In this document: positions 7,632-14,860 of the stretch, piece after piece
Numbering within the stretch: the stretch's first letter is position 1
Layout of the letters: the number at the start of each line of letters is the position of its first letter
Assembly: GCA_022866885.1 (NCBI GenBank)
Contig: JALHWS010000011.1
Location: 1 to 15,309, forward strand
Reading direction: 5' to 3'
DNA: 15,309 nt
Source of the DNA: Candidatus Microgenomates bacterium
Lineage (GTDB): Bacteria > Patescibacteriota > Microgenomatia > 2-02-FULL-39-11
Made by a program: the position numbers and the translations under genes
Notes under the pieces: model-generated
What the model saw: the letters and a program-made list of their open reading frames with translations, nothing else
The model's database searches: none
Told to the model about the DNA's origin: nothing

Positions 7632-10600
7632 TTATGATTCTCCTTTAACATTTTCATCTTCAACCACAGGCACTGTGGAAACGGCTTCTTCTGTTTTTTC
7701 AACGAGTTCCACTCCGGAGGCATTAGCCAAAACTTTAGCTTCTTTTTCGATCTTTTCCTCAGCTTTAGCTTCCTCTTCATTTGCCAGGATTTTTTTAGCT
7801 GCCGTCACCGCGCCAATCGGCGTCACATGCAATCCCAAAGCCTGTAATTCTTTAACCAGCACTTTAAATGATTCCGGGATAGTCGATGCGGGAATATCGA
7901 TCCCTTTGACAATGGCTTCAAAAGCCCTGGCACGACCCACCACATCATCGGACTTTATGGTCAGCATCTCCTGTAAAGTGTGGGCGGCCCGATGGGCTTC
8001 CAGCGCCCAAACTTCCATTTCACCTAACCTTTGTCCTCCCATCTGGGCTTTTCCGCCAAGCGGTTGTTGAGTAACTAAGGAATACGGTCCTGTCGAGCGG
8101 GCATGCGTCTTATCCTCCACCATATGGATTAACTTCATAATATAGGCAATACCGACAACGATCGGTTCACTGTATGCTTCACCGCTCCTGCCGTCATACA
8201 AAACTGTTTTGCCTGAAGCGGACAGATTGTATTTTTTCAGTTCACTAACTATCCTGTCTTCTGAGATTGATTCAAAAACCGGGACGGCTACTTTGTATTT
8301 GCCTTTTGCTGCCGCCCAACCAAGATGAGCTTCCAAAAGTTGCCCGAGGTTCATTCTCGAGAGAACCGACAGTGGAGAAATAATGACGTCGACCGGCGTC
8401 CCGTCAGGAAGATACGGCATATCAGAAGAGGGAACGATTTTACTGATGACGCCTTTATTACCGTGCCGACCGGCCAATTTGTCACCGACCACAACTTTGC
8501 GCATCTGAGCCACTTTCACGATAATTTTCCTGATTGTTCCCGGATGCAGTTCGTCACCTTTTTCCCTGTCTAATATTTTGACGTCGATGACGACTCCTTT
8601 TTCTCCGTGAGGCATCCGCAGCGACGTGTCTCTGACTTCTCTGGCTTTTTCACCGAAAATCGCCCGGAGTAACCGCTCTTCTGCTGTCAGTTCCGTCTCG
8701 CCTTTTGGGGCGATTTTTCCGACTAAAATATCATTTGGCATGACCTCGGCCCCAATCACTACAATTCCATTTTCGTCAAGATTGGCTAAGGCTTCTTCAC
8801 CGACATTGGGAATATCCCGGGTCGTCTCTTCATGTCCGAGTTTGGTATCTACCACCTCGGTTTCATATTCTTCAATACTGATGGAGGTCAAAAGATCTTC
8901 CCTGACCATCCTGTCTGATATGACAATCGCATCCTCGTATCCCATTCCGTCAAAGGAAGCATAAGCGATCACCAGATTTTGACCCAAAGCCAATTCGCCG
9001 TCCTGAGAAGCCGGCCCATCAATCAGTACTTGCCCCAAAACAACATTTTCTCCGGCTGTTACTAACGGATTTTGAGAAAAACAAGTGTTTTGGGAAGTTC
9101 TTTTGAATTTTTCAATCGGGTATTGATATTCTTTACCGCTTTTACCTTTTAAGACTATTTTTATTGCTTCAACCGCTGTCACTTTTCCGTCTTCCGGAGC
9201 ATAGATTGCTCTTTTAAGAGCCAAAGGAATCAATGATTCCATTCCGGTACCGACTATCGGTGAAGCAGGTTGAACCAAAGGAACAGCCTGACATTGCATG
9301 TGCGTTCCCATGAGCGCTCGATTGGCCTCATCATGAGCTAAAAATGGGATTAAAGCCGCTGCCACCCCGACAACCTGACGGGGAACAATATCAATATAGG
9401 TAACCTTGTTGGCATCCGTTTCGATAAATTCACCCCGAAAGCGGACAGGCACCCGATCTGTGGTTATATATCCTTTTCCGTCAATCGGGATACCGGCGTG
9501 GGTAATATACTGATCCTGCTCATCATCGGCAGTCAGATAAACAAGCTCTTCCGTCACTTTGGGTTTATTCGCTTTGGCGTCAAAAACCACTTTCCGATAT
9601 GGTGCTTCCAAAAAGCCGTATTCGTTTACCCTGGCGTAAAGGGCCATATATGTCACTAAACCGATATTCGGCCCTTCCGGACTTCTGACCGGACAAATCC
9701 GGCTGTATTGGGAAGAATTTATGTCACGGATAGAGAAAGAGGCCCGTTCACGGGAAATTCCGCCGACACCCATCACTGTCAATCTTCGCAGGTTGTCAAT
9801 TTCCGAAAGCGGATTGGTCTGATCAAGGATGGTGGAAAGCTGACTGGTTCTGAAGAAATCGTTTATGGAAGCGATAATCGGTCTGGCGTTGACAACCTGG
9901 CTTGGTGTTAATTCCATTTGAGTACCAGCCAAACTCATTCTCTCTTTAATTGATCTTTCAAGACGCATTAAACCAACTTTGAAAGCATTATTGGCGACCA
10001 GTTCGCCGACGCGTCTTACCCGGCGGTTGCCAAGATGATCAATGTCGTCTATATTTCCATTTCCGATAGTCAAACCGATAAGGTATTTGATGATCCCGAT
10101 TATGTCTTCTTTGGTTAAAATCCAATTTTCAATTGTGTTGGGAATACCGATCCCCAATTTTTTATTCATTTTGTAACGGCCAACTGCTCCCAGACTATAT
10201 CGCCGATTGTTGAAAAAAAGATTTTTGAGAAGTTCCTGTGCATTATCCAAAACGGTCGGCTCTCCCGGACGCATCTTTCGATAAATTTCAATCACCGCTT
10301 CTTCATAAGTTTTCGTCGGATCTTTCAAAATGGTATTGGCAAGATACGGACATTTTTTCTCCGATTCGGCAAAAAGAGTAAGGATGTCTTTATCATCGAC
10401 AAAGCCGATGGACCGAAGAAGAGTGGTGGCGGTATATTTTCTTCTCCTGTCTATTCTGACGGTTAAAACATCATTTCTGGTGATGGAAAAATCCAACCAT
10501 GATCCAAAAAGAGGACGCACCTCTGCCGTATATAATATTTTACCGGTCACCGGATCAGTGTCGCCGGTAAAATATACACCGGGAGAACGTACCAGTTGGT

Positions 10601-11015
10601 TAACGATGCATCTTTCAACACCGTTGATGATGAAAGTCCCGTTGTCGGTCATTGTCGGAATGTCACCCAGAAAGACATCCTGACGGATTTGTTTTCCGGT
10701 TTGTTTATTGACCAGTGTGGCTTCCACTTTCAGCGGTGAGTCATAAGTGAGACCTTTGGCCAAACAGGCATCTGCCGCATAACGGGGTTTGTCAAAATAA
10801 TGTTTCCCAAAAGACAGGCTCCAGTTTTTACCGGTAAAATCTTCAACGGGAGATACTTCGTGCAGGAGTTCCGCCAAACCTTCATTGATGAGCCAAATAT
10901 AGGATTCTTTTTGGACAGCGGTCAAATCTAACTGCGGTAAATTCTCGACAAACTTTCCCCAATCGAGGCGTTTTGAGATAAAGCCGGTTTCAGATGAATG
11001 TTTACTTTTTGACAT
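7632..11015 (-). CDS. rpoB: DNA-directed RNA polymerase subunit beta
   Basis: This is the beta subunit of RNA polymerase. I chose ATG at 11013-11015 (MSKSKH..., 1127 residues) over a TTG 21 nt upstream; neither has a Shine-Dalgarno motif. Family landmarks are GVYF after RSPG, the rifampicin-pocket region around residues 388-421, CPVRSPEGPNIGL, LIPFLAHDEANRALMGT, GDKLAGRHGNKG and the C-terminal GGKAQ.GGQR.GEMEVWALE. Relative to E. coli, the rifampicin cluster has Thr at 513, Ile at 514, Asn at 526 (N408 here) and Thr at 531 (T413), and Cys575 replaces Arg687. After VTPIGAV there is an acidic Glu/Lys/Val-rich tail of about 60 residues that looks disordered. rplJ and rplL, which usually precede rpoB, are absent; instead a promoter with a 77-nt leader lies upstream. 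Confidence 0.98.
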   Translation of the reverse strand: MSKSKHSSETGFISKRLDWGKFVENLPQLDLTAVQKESYIWLINEGLAELLHEVSPVEDFTGKNWSLSFGKHYFDKPRYAADACLAKGLTYDSPLKVEATLVNKQTGKQIRQDVFLGDIPTMTDNGTFIINGVERCIVNQLVRSPGVYFTGDTDPVTGKILYTAEVRPLFGSWLDFSITRNDVLTVRIDRRRKYTATTLLRSIGFVDDKDILTLFAESEKKCPYLANTILKDPTKTYEEAVIEIYRKMRPGEPTVLDNAQELLKNLFFNNRRYSLGAVGRYKMNKKLGIGIPNTIENWILTKEDIIGIIKYLIGLTIGNGNIDDIDHLGNRRVRRVGELVANNAFKVGLMRLERSIKERMSLAGTQMELTPSQVVNARPIIASINDFFRTSQLSTILDQTNPLSEIDNLRRLTVMGVGGISRERASFSIRDINSSQYSRICPVRSPEGPNIGLVTYMALYARVNEYGFLEAPYRKVVFDAKANKPKVTEELVYLTADDEQDQYITHAGIPIDGKGYITTDRVPVRFRGEFIETDANKVTYIDIVPRQVVGVAAALIPFLAHDEANRALMGTHMQCQAVPLVQPASPIVGTGMESLIPLALKRAIYAPEDGKVTAVEAIKIVLKGKSGKEYQYPIEKFKRTSQNTCFSQNPLVTAGENVVLGQVLIDGPASQDGELALGQNLVIAYASFDGMGYEDAIVISDRMVREDLLTSISIEEYETEVVDTKLGHEETTRDIPNVGEEALANLDENGIVVIGAEVMPNDILVGKIAPKGETELTAEERLLRAIFGEKAREVRDTSLRMPHGEKGVVIDVKILDREKGDELHPGTIRKIIVKVAQMRKVVVGDKLAGRHGNKGVISKIVPSSDMPYLPDGTPVDVIISPLSVLSRMNLGQLLEAHLGWAAAKGKYKVAVPVFESISEDRIVSELKKYNLSASGKTVLYDGRSGEAYSEPIVVGIAYIMKLIHMVEDKTHARSTGPYSLVTQQPLGGKAQMGGQRLGEMEVWALEAHRAAHTLQEMLTIKSDDVVGRARAFEAIVKGIDIPASTIPESFKVLVKELQALGLHVTPIGAVTAAKKILANEEEAKAEEKIEKEAKVLANASGVELVEKTEEAVSTVPVVEDENVKGES

Positions 11016-11033
11016 TGGGAAAAATAATTTGCG

Positions 11034-11075
11034 CAAAAAACAACAAAATAAGCGTACCCACTCAAATGTACGCCT
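11034..11075 (-). terminator. Hairpin plus T-rich tract in the rpoB leader (possible attenuator)
   Basis: On the minus strand AGGCGTAC (11075 to 11068) pairs with GTACGCTT (11057 to 11050): eight pairs including one G-U, around a 10-nt loop. It is followed by ATTTTGTTGTTTTTTG (11049 to 11034). The structure begins about 17 nt from the predicted transcription start and ends before the rpoB ATG, so it could terminate early and tune rpoBC output. The tract is interrupted by two G residues, which lowers confidence. Confidence 0.45.
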
Positions 11076-11098
11076 CTGAGTTTGTCTTTATTAGGAAG

Positions 11099-11126
11099 AT
11101 TTTATCATATTATCTACCCTTGTCAA
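11099..11126 (-). promoter_or_regulatory. Sigma70-type promoter for rpoBC
   Basis: On the minus strand, TTGACA (11126 to 11121) is a perfect -35 box, followed by a 16-nt spacer and TAAAAT (11104 to 11099). A TGA directly before the -10 box fits an extended -10. Transcription would start near 11092, giving a leader of about 77 nt. Confidence 0.8.
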
Positions 11127-11130
11127 GGGT
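11116..11130. promoter_or_regulatory. Perfect 15-bp palindrome over the rpoB -35 box (possible operator)
   Basis: ACCCTTG and CAAGGGT form perfect 7-bp arms about a single central base, and the rpoB -35 hexamer lies entirely within the palindrome. It sits 2 bp from the candidate nusA -35 region. This is operator-like geometry; no regulator can be named from the sequence. Confidence 0.4.
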
Positions 11131-11132
11131 TC

Positions 11133-11162
11133 TTCTCTGTGATAGAATGACTGTGTTATAAT
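11133..11162 (+). promoter_or_regulatory. Extended -10 promoter for nusA
   Basis: TATAAT at 11157-11162 is preceded by TGT, an extended -10 element. The -35 region is poor (TTCTCT at 11133-11138 with an 18-nt spacer). Transcription would start near 11169, about 49 nt before the nusA ATG. It is back to back with the rpoB promoter. Confidence 0.65.
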
Positions 11163-11176
11163 TAGTTATTATTTTG

Positions 11177-11199
11177 TGGTGGGACAACCCACCATTTTT
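11177..11199 (+). terminator. Intrinsic terminator-like hairpin in the nusA leader
   Basis: TGGTGGG (11177-11183) and CCCACCA (11188-11194) form a perfect GC-rich 7-bp stem with the loop ACAA, immediately followed by five T residues (11195-11199). It lies between the predicted nusA start site and the nusA ATG. No plus-strand gene precedes it, so it cannot serve an upstream gene; control of nusA is the simplest reading. Termination would fall only about 30 nt from the predicted start, which is early; a 5' mRNA-stabilising hairpin is the alternative. Confidence 0.65.
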
Positions 11200-11217
11200 A
11201 ATAAATATTGAAAAATT

Positions 11218-12261
11218 ATGCCGGCAACCGTCAGAAGCGAATTTGCACTTGCCCTAAATCAAGTAGCCACCGAAAGAGGCATCGATCCGGAGGTGGTTTT
11301 AGACACAATTAAAACAGCTATTATGGCCGCCTACCGCAAAGATTACGGCGGTAAAGAATTACCGGAATTGGATGTCACTATCAATCCCGAAAGCGGAGAG
11401 GCTAAAATTTTTAAGGATAAAAAAGATATCACTCCACCGGGCTTTGGCAGAATTGCCGCCCAAACCGCCAAACAGGTCATTCTCCAAAAAATCAGGGAGG
11501 CGGAGAAAAAAGCGATCATTACCGATTACACAACCCGAGTGGGAACAATCACCAACGGCATGGTTCTCCGTTTTGACGGACCGAATATTATCGTGGATAT
11601 TGGCCGGGCCGAGGGCGTCATGCCGCCTCAAGAACAAATTCCCAACGAACGTTACAAACTCAACCAGCGCCTTACCTTTTATATAGAAGGTATAAATCAA
11701 GCTTCCCGTGGAGAAGAAATTATCGTTTCCCGCAGCCATAAGAACTTAGTTGCCGGACTTTTCAAACGGGAGGTACCGGAAGTTTCAAACGGGGCGGTCG
11801 AGATAAGGGAAATCGTCAGGGAACCGGGCAACCGGACTAAAATTGCCGTCTTCTCCCGTCAGTCCGGAGTGGATCCGGTCGGCAGTTGCGTCGGACAAAA
11901 AGGCGTCCGGGTGCAGGCGGTCATTAGCGAACTGGGCGGAATTGAAAAAATCGATATTATCCAGTGGAATGACGACCCGTCCTTATTTATCCAGGCGGCC
12001 CTCTCTCCGGCAAAAGAAGTCGAAGTGATTCTTGATGAAAAAAATAAAAGTGCCGAAGCGCTCGTTCCTGATGATCAACTTTCTTATGCTATCGGTAAAG
12101 AAGGTCAAAACGTAAGACTGGCTGCCCGTCTGACAGGATGGAAAATCGATATTAAATCCAAAACAGAATATGCAAAAGCCATGAAAGAAAAAAAGACAAC
12201 GAAGGAAACTCCCGTGAAGAAAAAAAGGGTTAAAAAGCCGTCAAAAACTGAAAAAGAATAA
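11218..12261 (+). CDS. nusA: Transcription termination/antitermination factor NusA
   Basis: NusA binds RNA polymerase and RNA and modulates pausing and intrinsic termination. The 347-residue product has the N-terminal polymerase-binding domain (about 1-105, with VLDTIKTAIMAAYRKDYG), an S1 domain (about 106-175, GTITNGMVLRFDG), KH1 with the GQKG loop (226-229) and KH2 with GKEG (293-296), ending in a Lys-rich tail (about 312-347). It resembles the short B. subtilis type (371) and lacks the acidic repeats of E. coli NusA (495). The ATG has no Shine-Dalgarno motif (upstream ATTGAAAAATT). rimP, which usually precedes nusA, is absent; nusA is instead the first gene of its unit and diverges from rpoB. 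A terminator-like hairpin in the leader suggests autoregulation. Confidence 0.97.
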   Translation: MPATVRSEFALALNQVATERGIDPEVVLDTIKTAIMAAYRKDYGGKELPELDVTINPESGEAKIFKDKKDITPPGFGRIAAQTAKQVILQKIREAEKKAIITDYTTRVGTITNGMVLRFDGPNIIVDIGRAEGVMPPQEQIPNERYKLNQRLTFYIEGINQASRGEEIIVSRSHKNLVAGLFKREVPEVSNGAVEIREIVREPGNRTKIAVFSRQSGVDPVGSCVGQKGVRVQAVISELGGIEKIDIIQWNDDPSLFIQAALSPAKEVEVILDEKNKSAEALVPDDQLSYAIGKEGQNVRLAARLTGWKIDIKSKTEYAKAMKEKKTTKETPVKKKRVKKPSKTEKE

Positions 12262-12290
12262 AATGGCTAACGAATCAGTTTCTTTTAACT

Positions 12291-13757
12291 ATGACCAAAA
12301 AGGTAACCAAAAAATCTGTTTCTTTATCCCGCCCGCCGGTGGTTACTGTTTTGGGACATGTCGATCACGGTAAAACCACTCTTTTGGATTTCATCAGAAA
12401 AACCAATGTGGCCGGACGCGAATTCGGCGGAATCACTCAACATATCGGCGCCTACCAGATAACCACTTCCCCAAACAATAAAATCACTTTCATCGACACT
12501 CCCGGCCATGAGGCTTTTGGGGAAATGAGAAGCCGAGGGGCAGAGGTGGCTGATGTGGTTGTCTTAGTGGTGGCTGCCAATGACGGAGTCATGCCGCAAA
12601 CCATCGAATCGATCCAATATATAAAAAACGCCAATCTTCCTTGTGTGGTGGCCATCAATAAAATCGACATGCCGGATGTCAATTTGGAAAAAATAAAAAA
12701 ACAACACATAAAAGCCGGACTGACTCTTGAGGAATACGGCGGTGAAACTCCGATGATTCCGCTTTCGGCCAAAACCGGCCAAGGTGTGGATAAACTGATC
12801 GAGATGATCCTTCTTTTAGCTGAACTCCATCCGCCAACAGTCAAAGACCAAAATATTTTTGAAGCGGTCGTCATCGAAACCACTCTCTCCAGAAACCGGG
12901 GAATCGTGGCCACCATCATCGTCAGAAATGGTTCTCTTCATGTCGGTGATACGGTTGTTTGTGAAAATCAGGAATTTCGGGTCCGGGCTTTTAACGACTG
13001 GCAAGGTAAAAGTTTATCTCAAATAGGCAGTGGTGATCCGACGGAACTTTTAGGCTGGCAAAAAATCCCCACTGTCGGCAGTAGGCTTTATGACAAAAAA
13101 CAGGCCAGCCTCGAAAAACAACCAACCCGCACCATCACTCATGAGGAAAAAGCAACCGCTTTAACCAGTCCTTCGCCGCAAGACCTGGAAACGGAAAAAG
13201 TAAAATTAATCATTAAAGCCGATACCCAGGGAACGCTTGAAGCCATCATGCACGGATTGGGCAGTGATGCGGAAATTATCCTTCGTGGAGTTGGACAAAT
13301 CACTGAATCGGATGTCCTTTTGGCCAAAACCACCAAAGCCATTATTATCGGTTTCCATCTGCAGGTGCCGGATCAGGTAACCAAATTAGCGTCTTCCGAA
13401 AAAGTTTTCCTGAAAAGCTACAACATCATCTATGAAATGTTTGACGAGATCGCCGATGTCATTGAAGCTTTGAAAAAAGGCAATTTAGTGACAGTCTTTG
13501 GCGAAGCGCAAGTAATCGCCGTTTTTAATATCAAAAATGAAATTATCGCCGGACTGAAAGTTGTCTCAGGTAGAATCGCCCGCGGCGACCAGATAAAAGT
13601 GGTGCGTAACAATACGGAAATCGGCCGGGCAAAAATCAAGTCACTGCGCCACCAAAAAGAGGATATTACCAAGGCCGAACAGGGCAAAGAAGCTGGAGCG
13701 ATTTTATCCCAAAAAATCGAAATCTTGACAGGTGATAGTATAATAGCTATAGGCTAA
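12291..13757 (+). CDS. infB: Translation initiation factor IF-2, compact form
   Basis: IF2 is the GTPase that brings initiator tRNA to the 30S subunit and promotes subunit joining. G1 is GHVDHGKT (22-29), G2 GGITQHIGA (46-54), G3 DTPGHEAF (69-76), G4 NKID and G5 SAKTG. Domain II, the linker helix region and the C-terminal tRNA-binding domain follow to GDSIIAIG. At 488 residues it begins almost directly with the G domain and lacks the long N-terminal region of E. coli (890) and B. subtilis (716) IF2. ATG 12291 is the only reasonable start; no upstream in-frame start exists before the nusA stop, and there is no Shine-Dalgarno motif. The 29-nt gap after nusA has no ylxR or L7Ae-family gene, which often lie there, and rbfA is missing downstream. 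Confidence 0.97.
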   Translation: MTKKVTKKSVSLSRPPVVTVLGHVDHGKTTLLDFIRKTNVAGREFGGITQHIGAYQITTSPNNKITFIDTPGHEAFGEMRSRGAEVADVVVLVVAANDGVMPQTIESIQYIKNANLPCVVAINKIDMPDVNLEKIKKQHIKAGLTLEEYGGETPMIPLSAKTGQGVDKLIEMILLLAELHPPTVKDQNIFEAVVIETTLSRNRGIVATIIVRNGSLHVGDTVVCENQEFRVRAFNDWQGKSLSQIGSGDPTELLGWQKIPTVGSRLYDKKQASLEKQPTRTITHEEKATALTSPSPQDLETEKVKLIIKADTQGTLEAIMHGLGSDAEIILRGVGQITESDVLLAKTTKAIIIGFHLQVPDQVTKLASSEKVFLKSYNIIYEMFDEIADVIEALKKGNLVTVFGEAQVIAVFNIKNEIIAGLKVVSGRIARGDQIKVVRNNTEIGRAKIKSLRHQKEDITKAEQGKEAGAILSQKIEILTGDSIIAIG

Positions 13758-13759
13758 TT

Positions 13760-14812
13760 ATGACTAATCTTCCATCTGACCAGATTAATCAAGTCAAACC
13801 GCTAATCGACCAAGCCCAGTCGGTTTTGATTGTCACGCACTCAAATGCCACTCTTGATTCGCTGGCGGCCTCTTTATCATTATATTTAGCTCTTACCGCC
13901 CGCGGCAAACAGGTTTCCGTCTCTTGTCCGGACCAGATAAGAGTCGAATTTTCTCATTTGGTCGGTCTTGATAAAATCTCCAGCAATCCAAACTTAAATG
14001 AAAAAAGCGGTAAAAACTTGGTAATTTCTTTCCCTTATGAAGAAGGTTCCATCGAAAAAGTCAGTTACAATATTGAAAACGGTTCCTTTAATTTGGTTGT
14101 TGAACCGCGCGAAGGCTATCCGCAGATTACTCCGGAAGTCATTAATTATTCTTTCAGCGGTAACGGCGGAGATAACAATCTGATAATCACCGTCGATACG
14201 CCGCAACTTACTAGTTTGGGCCAAATTTTTCAAAACAACCAATCTTTTTTCTCCGAAAAACCGGTTATCAATATTGACTCTCATCCGCAAAATTCCCGTT
14301 ACGGCCGGATCAATCTGGTCGACAATTCCGTCTCTTGCACCTCGGAACTCGTCGCTTCCCTCTTTTCTATGTTGGGACTGACGATTGATCCTGATATTTC
14401 GGGCAATCTTTACGCCGGTATTGTCGACGGGACGAAGAATTTCACCTCTCCCCAAACCACTGCCGGTACCTTTGAAACAGTGGCTTTATGCCTCAAAAGC
14501 GGCACGAAGAAAACTTCGTCTTCTTCGGTCCAACCAAGCCCTGGCTTTAACCAAAATTTAGGCCAGAATTATCCTTCACCTTTCGCTCCCTTTTCTCCGC
14601 CAATAAAACAGCAAACTTATTCTACGCCTTCGCAAAAGCCGAATTTCGGGCAATTTCAAAGACAGCCTTTCATGCAAAAAAATCCGGTGAAAAAACCAAC
14701 TAATCCCACACCCGCTTTTCATCAGCCGGAACAGGGAGCGAAGAATCAGCAAAATGAGGCTCCGCCTGACTGGCTGAAACCCAAAATCTTCAAAGGCTCA
14801 ACGCTTTTATAA
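13760..14812 (+). CDS. DHH-phosphoesterase-like protein with degenerate active site and disordered tail
   Basis: The fold signature is that of the DHH family (NrnA/RecJ-like), but catalytic motifs are eroded. Motif I, normally H-x-N-P-D-x-D, reads HSNATLD (27-33), losing the first Asp. Motif II Asp is present (VDT, D146). The DHH triad itself reads DSH (173-175). Motif IV reads GIVDGTKNF (220-228). Between motifs I and II is an unusually long segment (about 72-140) including VISFPYEEGS and VVEPREGYP. The core ends near 248; there is no DHHA1 domain. Residues 250-350 are low-complexity, rich in Pro, Gln, Asn and Ser, ending in DWLKPKIFKGSTLL, which looks like a short conserved motif. infB-rbfA-nrnA-truB-ribF-rpsO is a common bacterial order, so this is the positional counterpart of NrnA; an active nuclease is doubtful. 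It starts 2 nt after infB; a weak AGG is the only possible ribosome binding site. Confidence 0.8.
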   Translation: MTNLPSDQINQVKPLIDQAQSVLIVTHSNATLDSLAASLSLYLALTARGKQVSVSCPDQIRVEFSHLVGLDKISSNPNLNEKSGKNLVISFPYEEGSIEKVSYNIENGSFNLVVEPREGYPQITPEVINYSFSGNGGDNNLIITVDTPQLTSLGQIFQNNQSFFSEKPVINIDSHPQNSRYGRINLVDNSVSCTSELVASLFSMLGLTIDPDISGNLYAGIVDGTKNFTSPQTTAGTFETVALCLKSGTKKTSSSSVQPSPGFNQNLGQNYPSPFAPFSPPIKQQTYSTPSQKPNFGQFQRQPFMQKNPVKKPTNPTPAFHQPEQGAKNQQNEAPPDWLKPKIFKGSTLL

Positions 14813-14823
14813 AAAAACAACCA

Positions 14824-14852
14824 TTGAGATTTGAAGGGGAATACGGTATAAT
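14824..14852 (+). promoter_or_regulatory. Sigma70-type promoter for rpsO, giving a near-leaderless mRNA
   Basis: TTGAGA (14824-14829), a 17-nt spacer and TATAAT (14847-14852) form a near-consensus promoter. The ATG of rpsO is only 8 bases beyond the -10 box, so transcription should start at or within about two bases of the ATG. It begins 11 bases after the upstream stop codon. Confidence 0.75.
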
Positions 14853-14860
14853 AACCCTCT

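Noticed and set aside
11016..11036. TTG at 11034-11036 as the rpoB start
   Set aside because: The seven extra residues do not resemble RpoB N termini, there is no ribosome binding site, and an ATG follows at 11015.
11028..11037. Palindrome TTTGCGCAAA just upstream of rpoB
   Set aside because: Perfect but only 10 bp, in AT-rich sequence, downstream of the promoter; too short to call as a site.
12263..12290. ATG at 12263 as an earlier start for infB
   Set aside because: It is out of frame with infB, and its own frame gives no recognisable protein.
13725..13744. TTGACA and TATAAT at the end of infB as a promoter for the DHH-like gene
   Set aside because: The hexamers are separated by only 8 bp, far from the 16-18 bp required, and no other -35 fits the -10.
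14813..14823. Terminator between the DHH-like gene and rpsO
   Set aside because: Only an A-rich run is present, with no hairpin followed by T residues on the plus strand.
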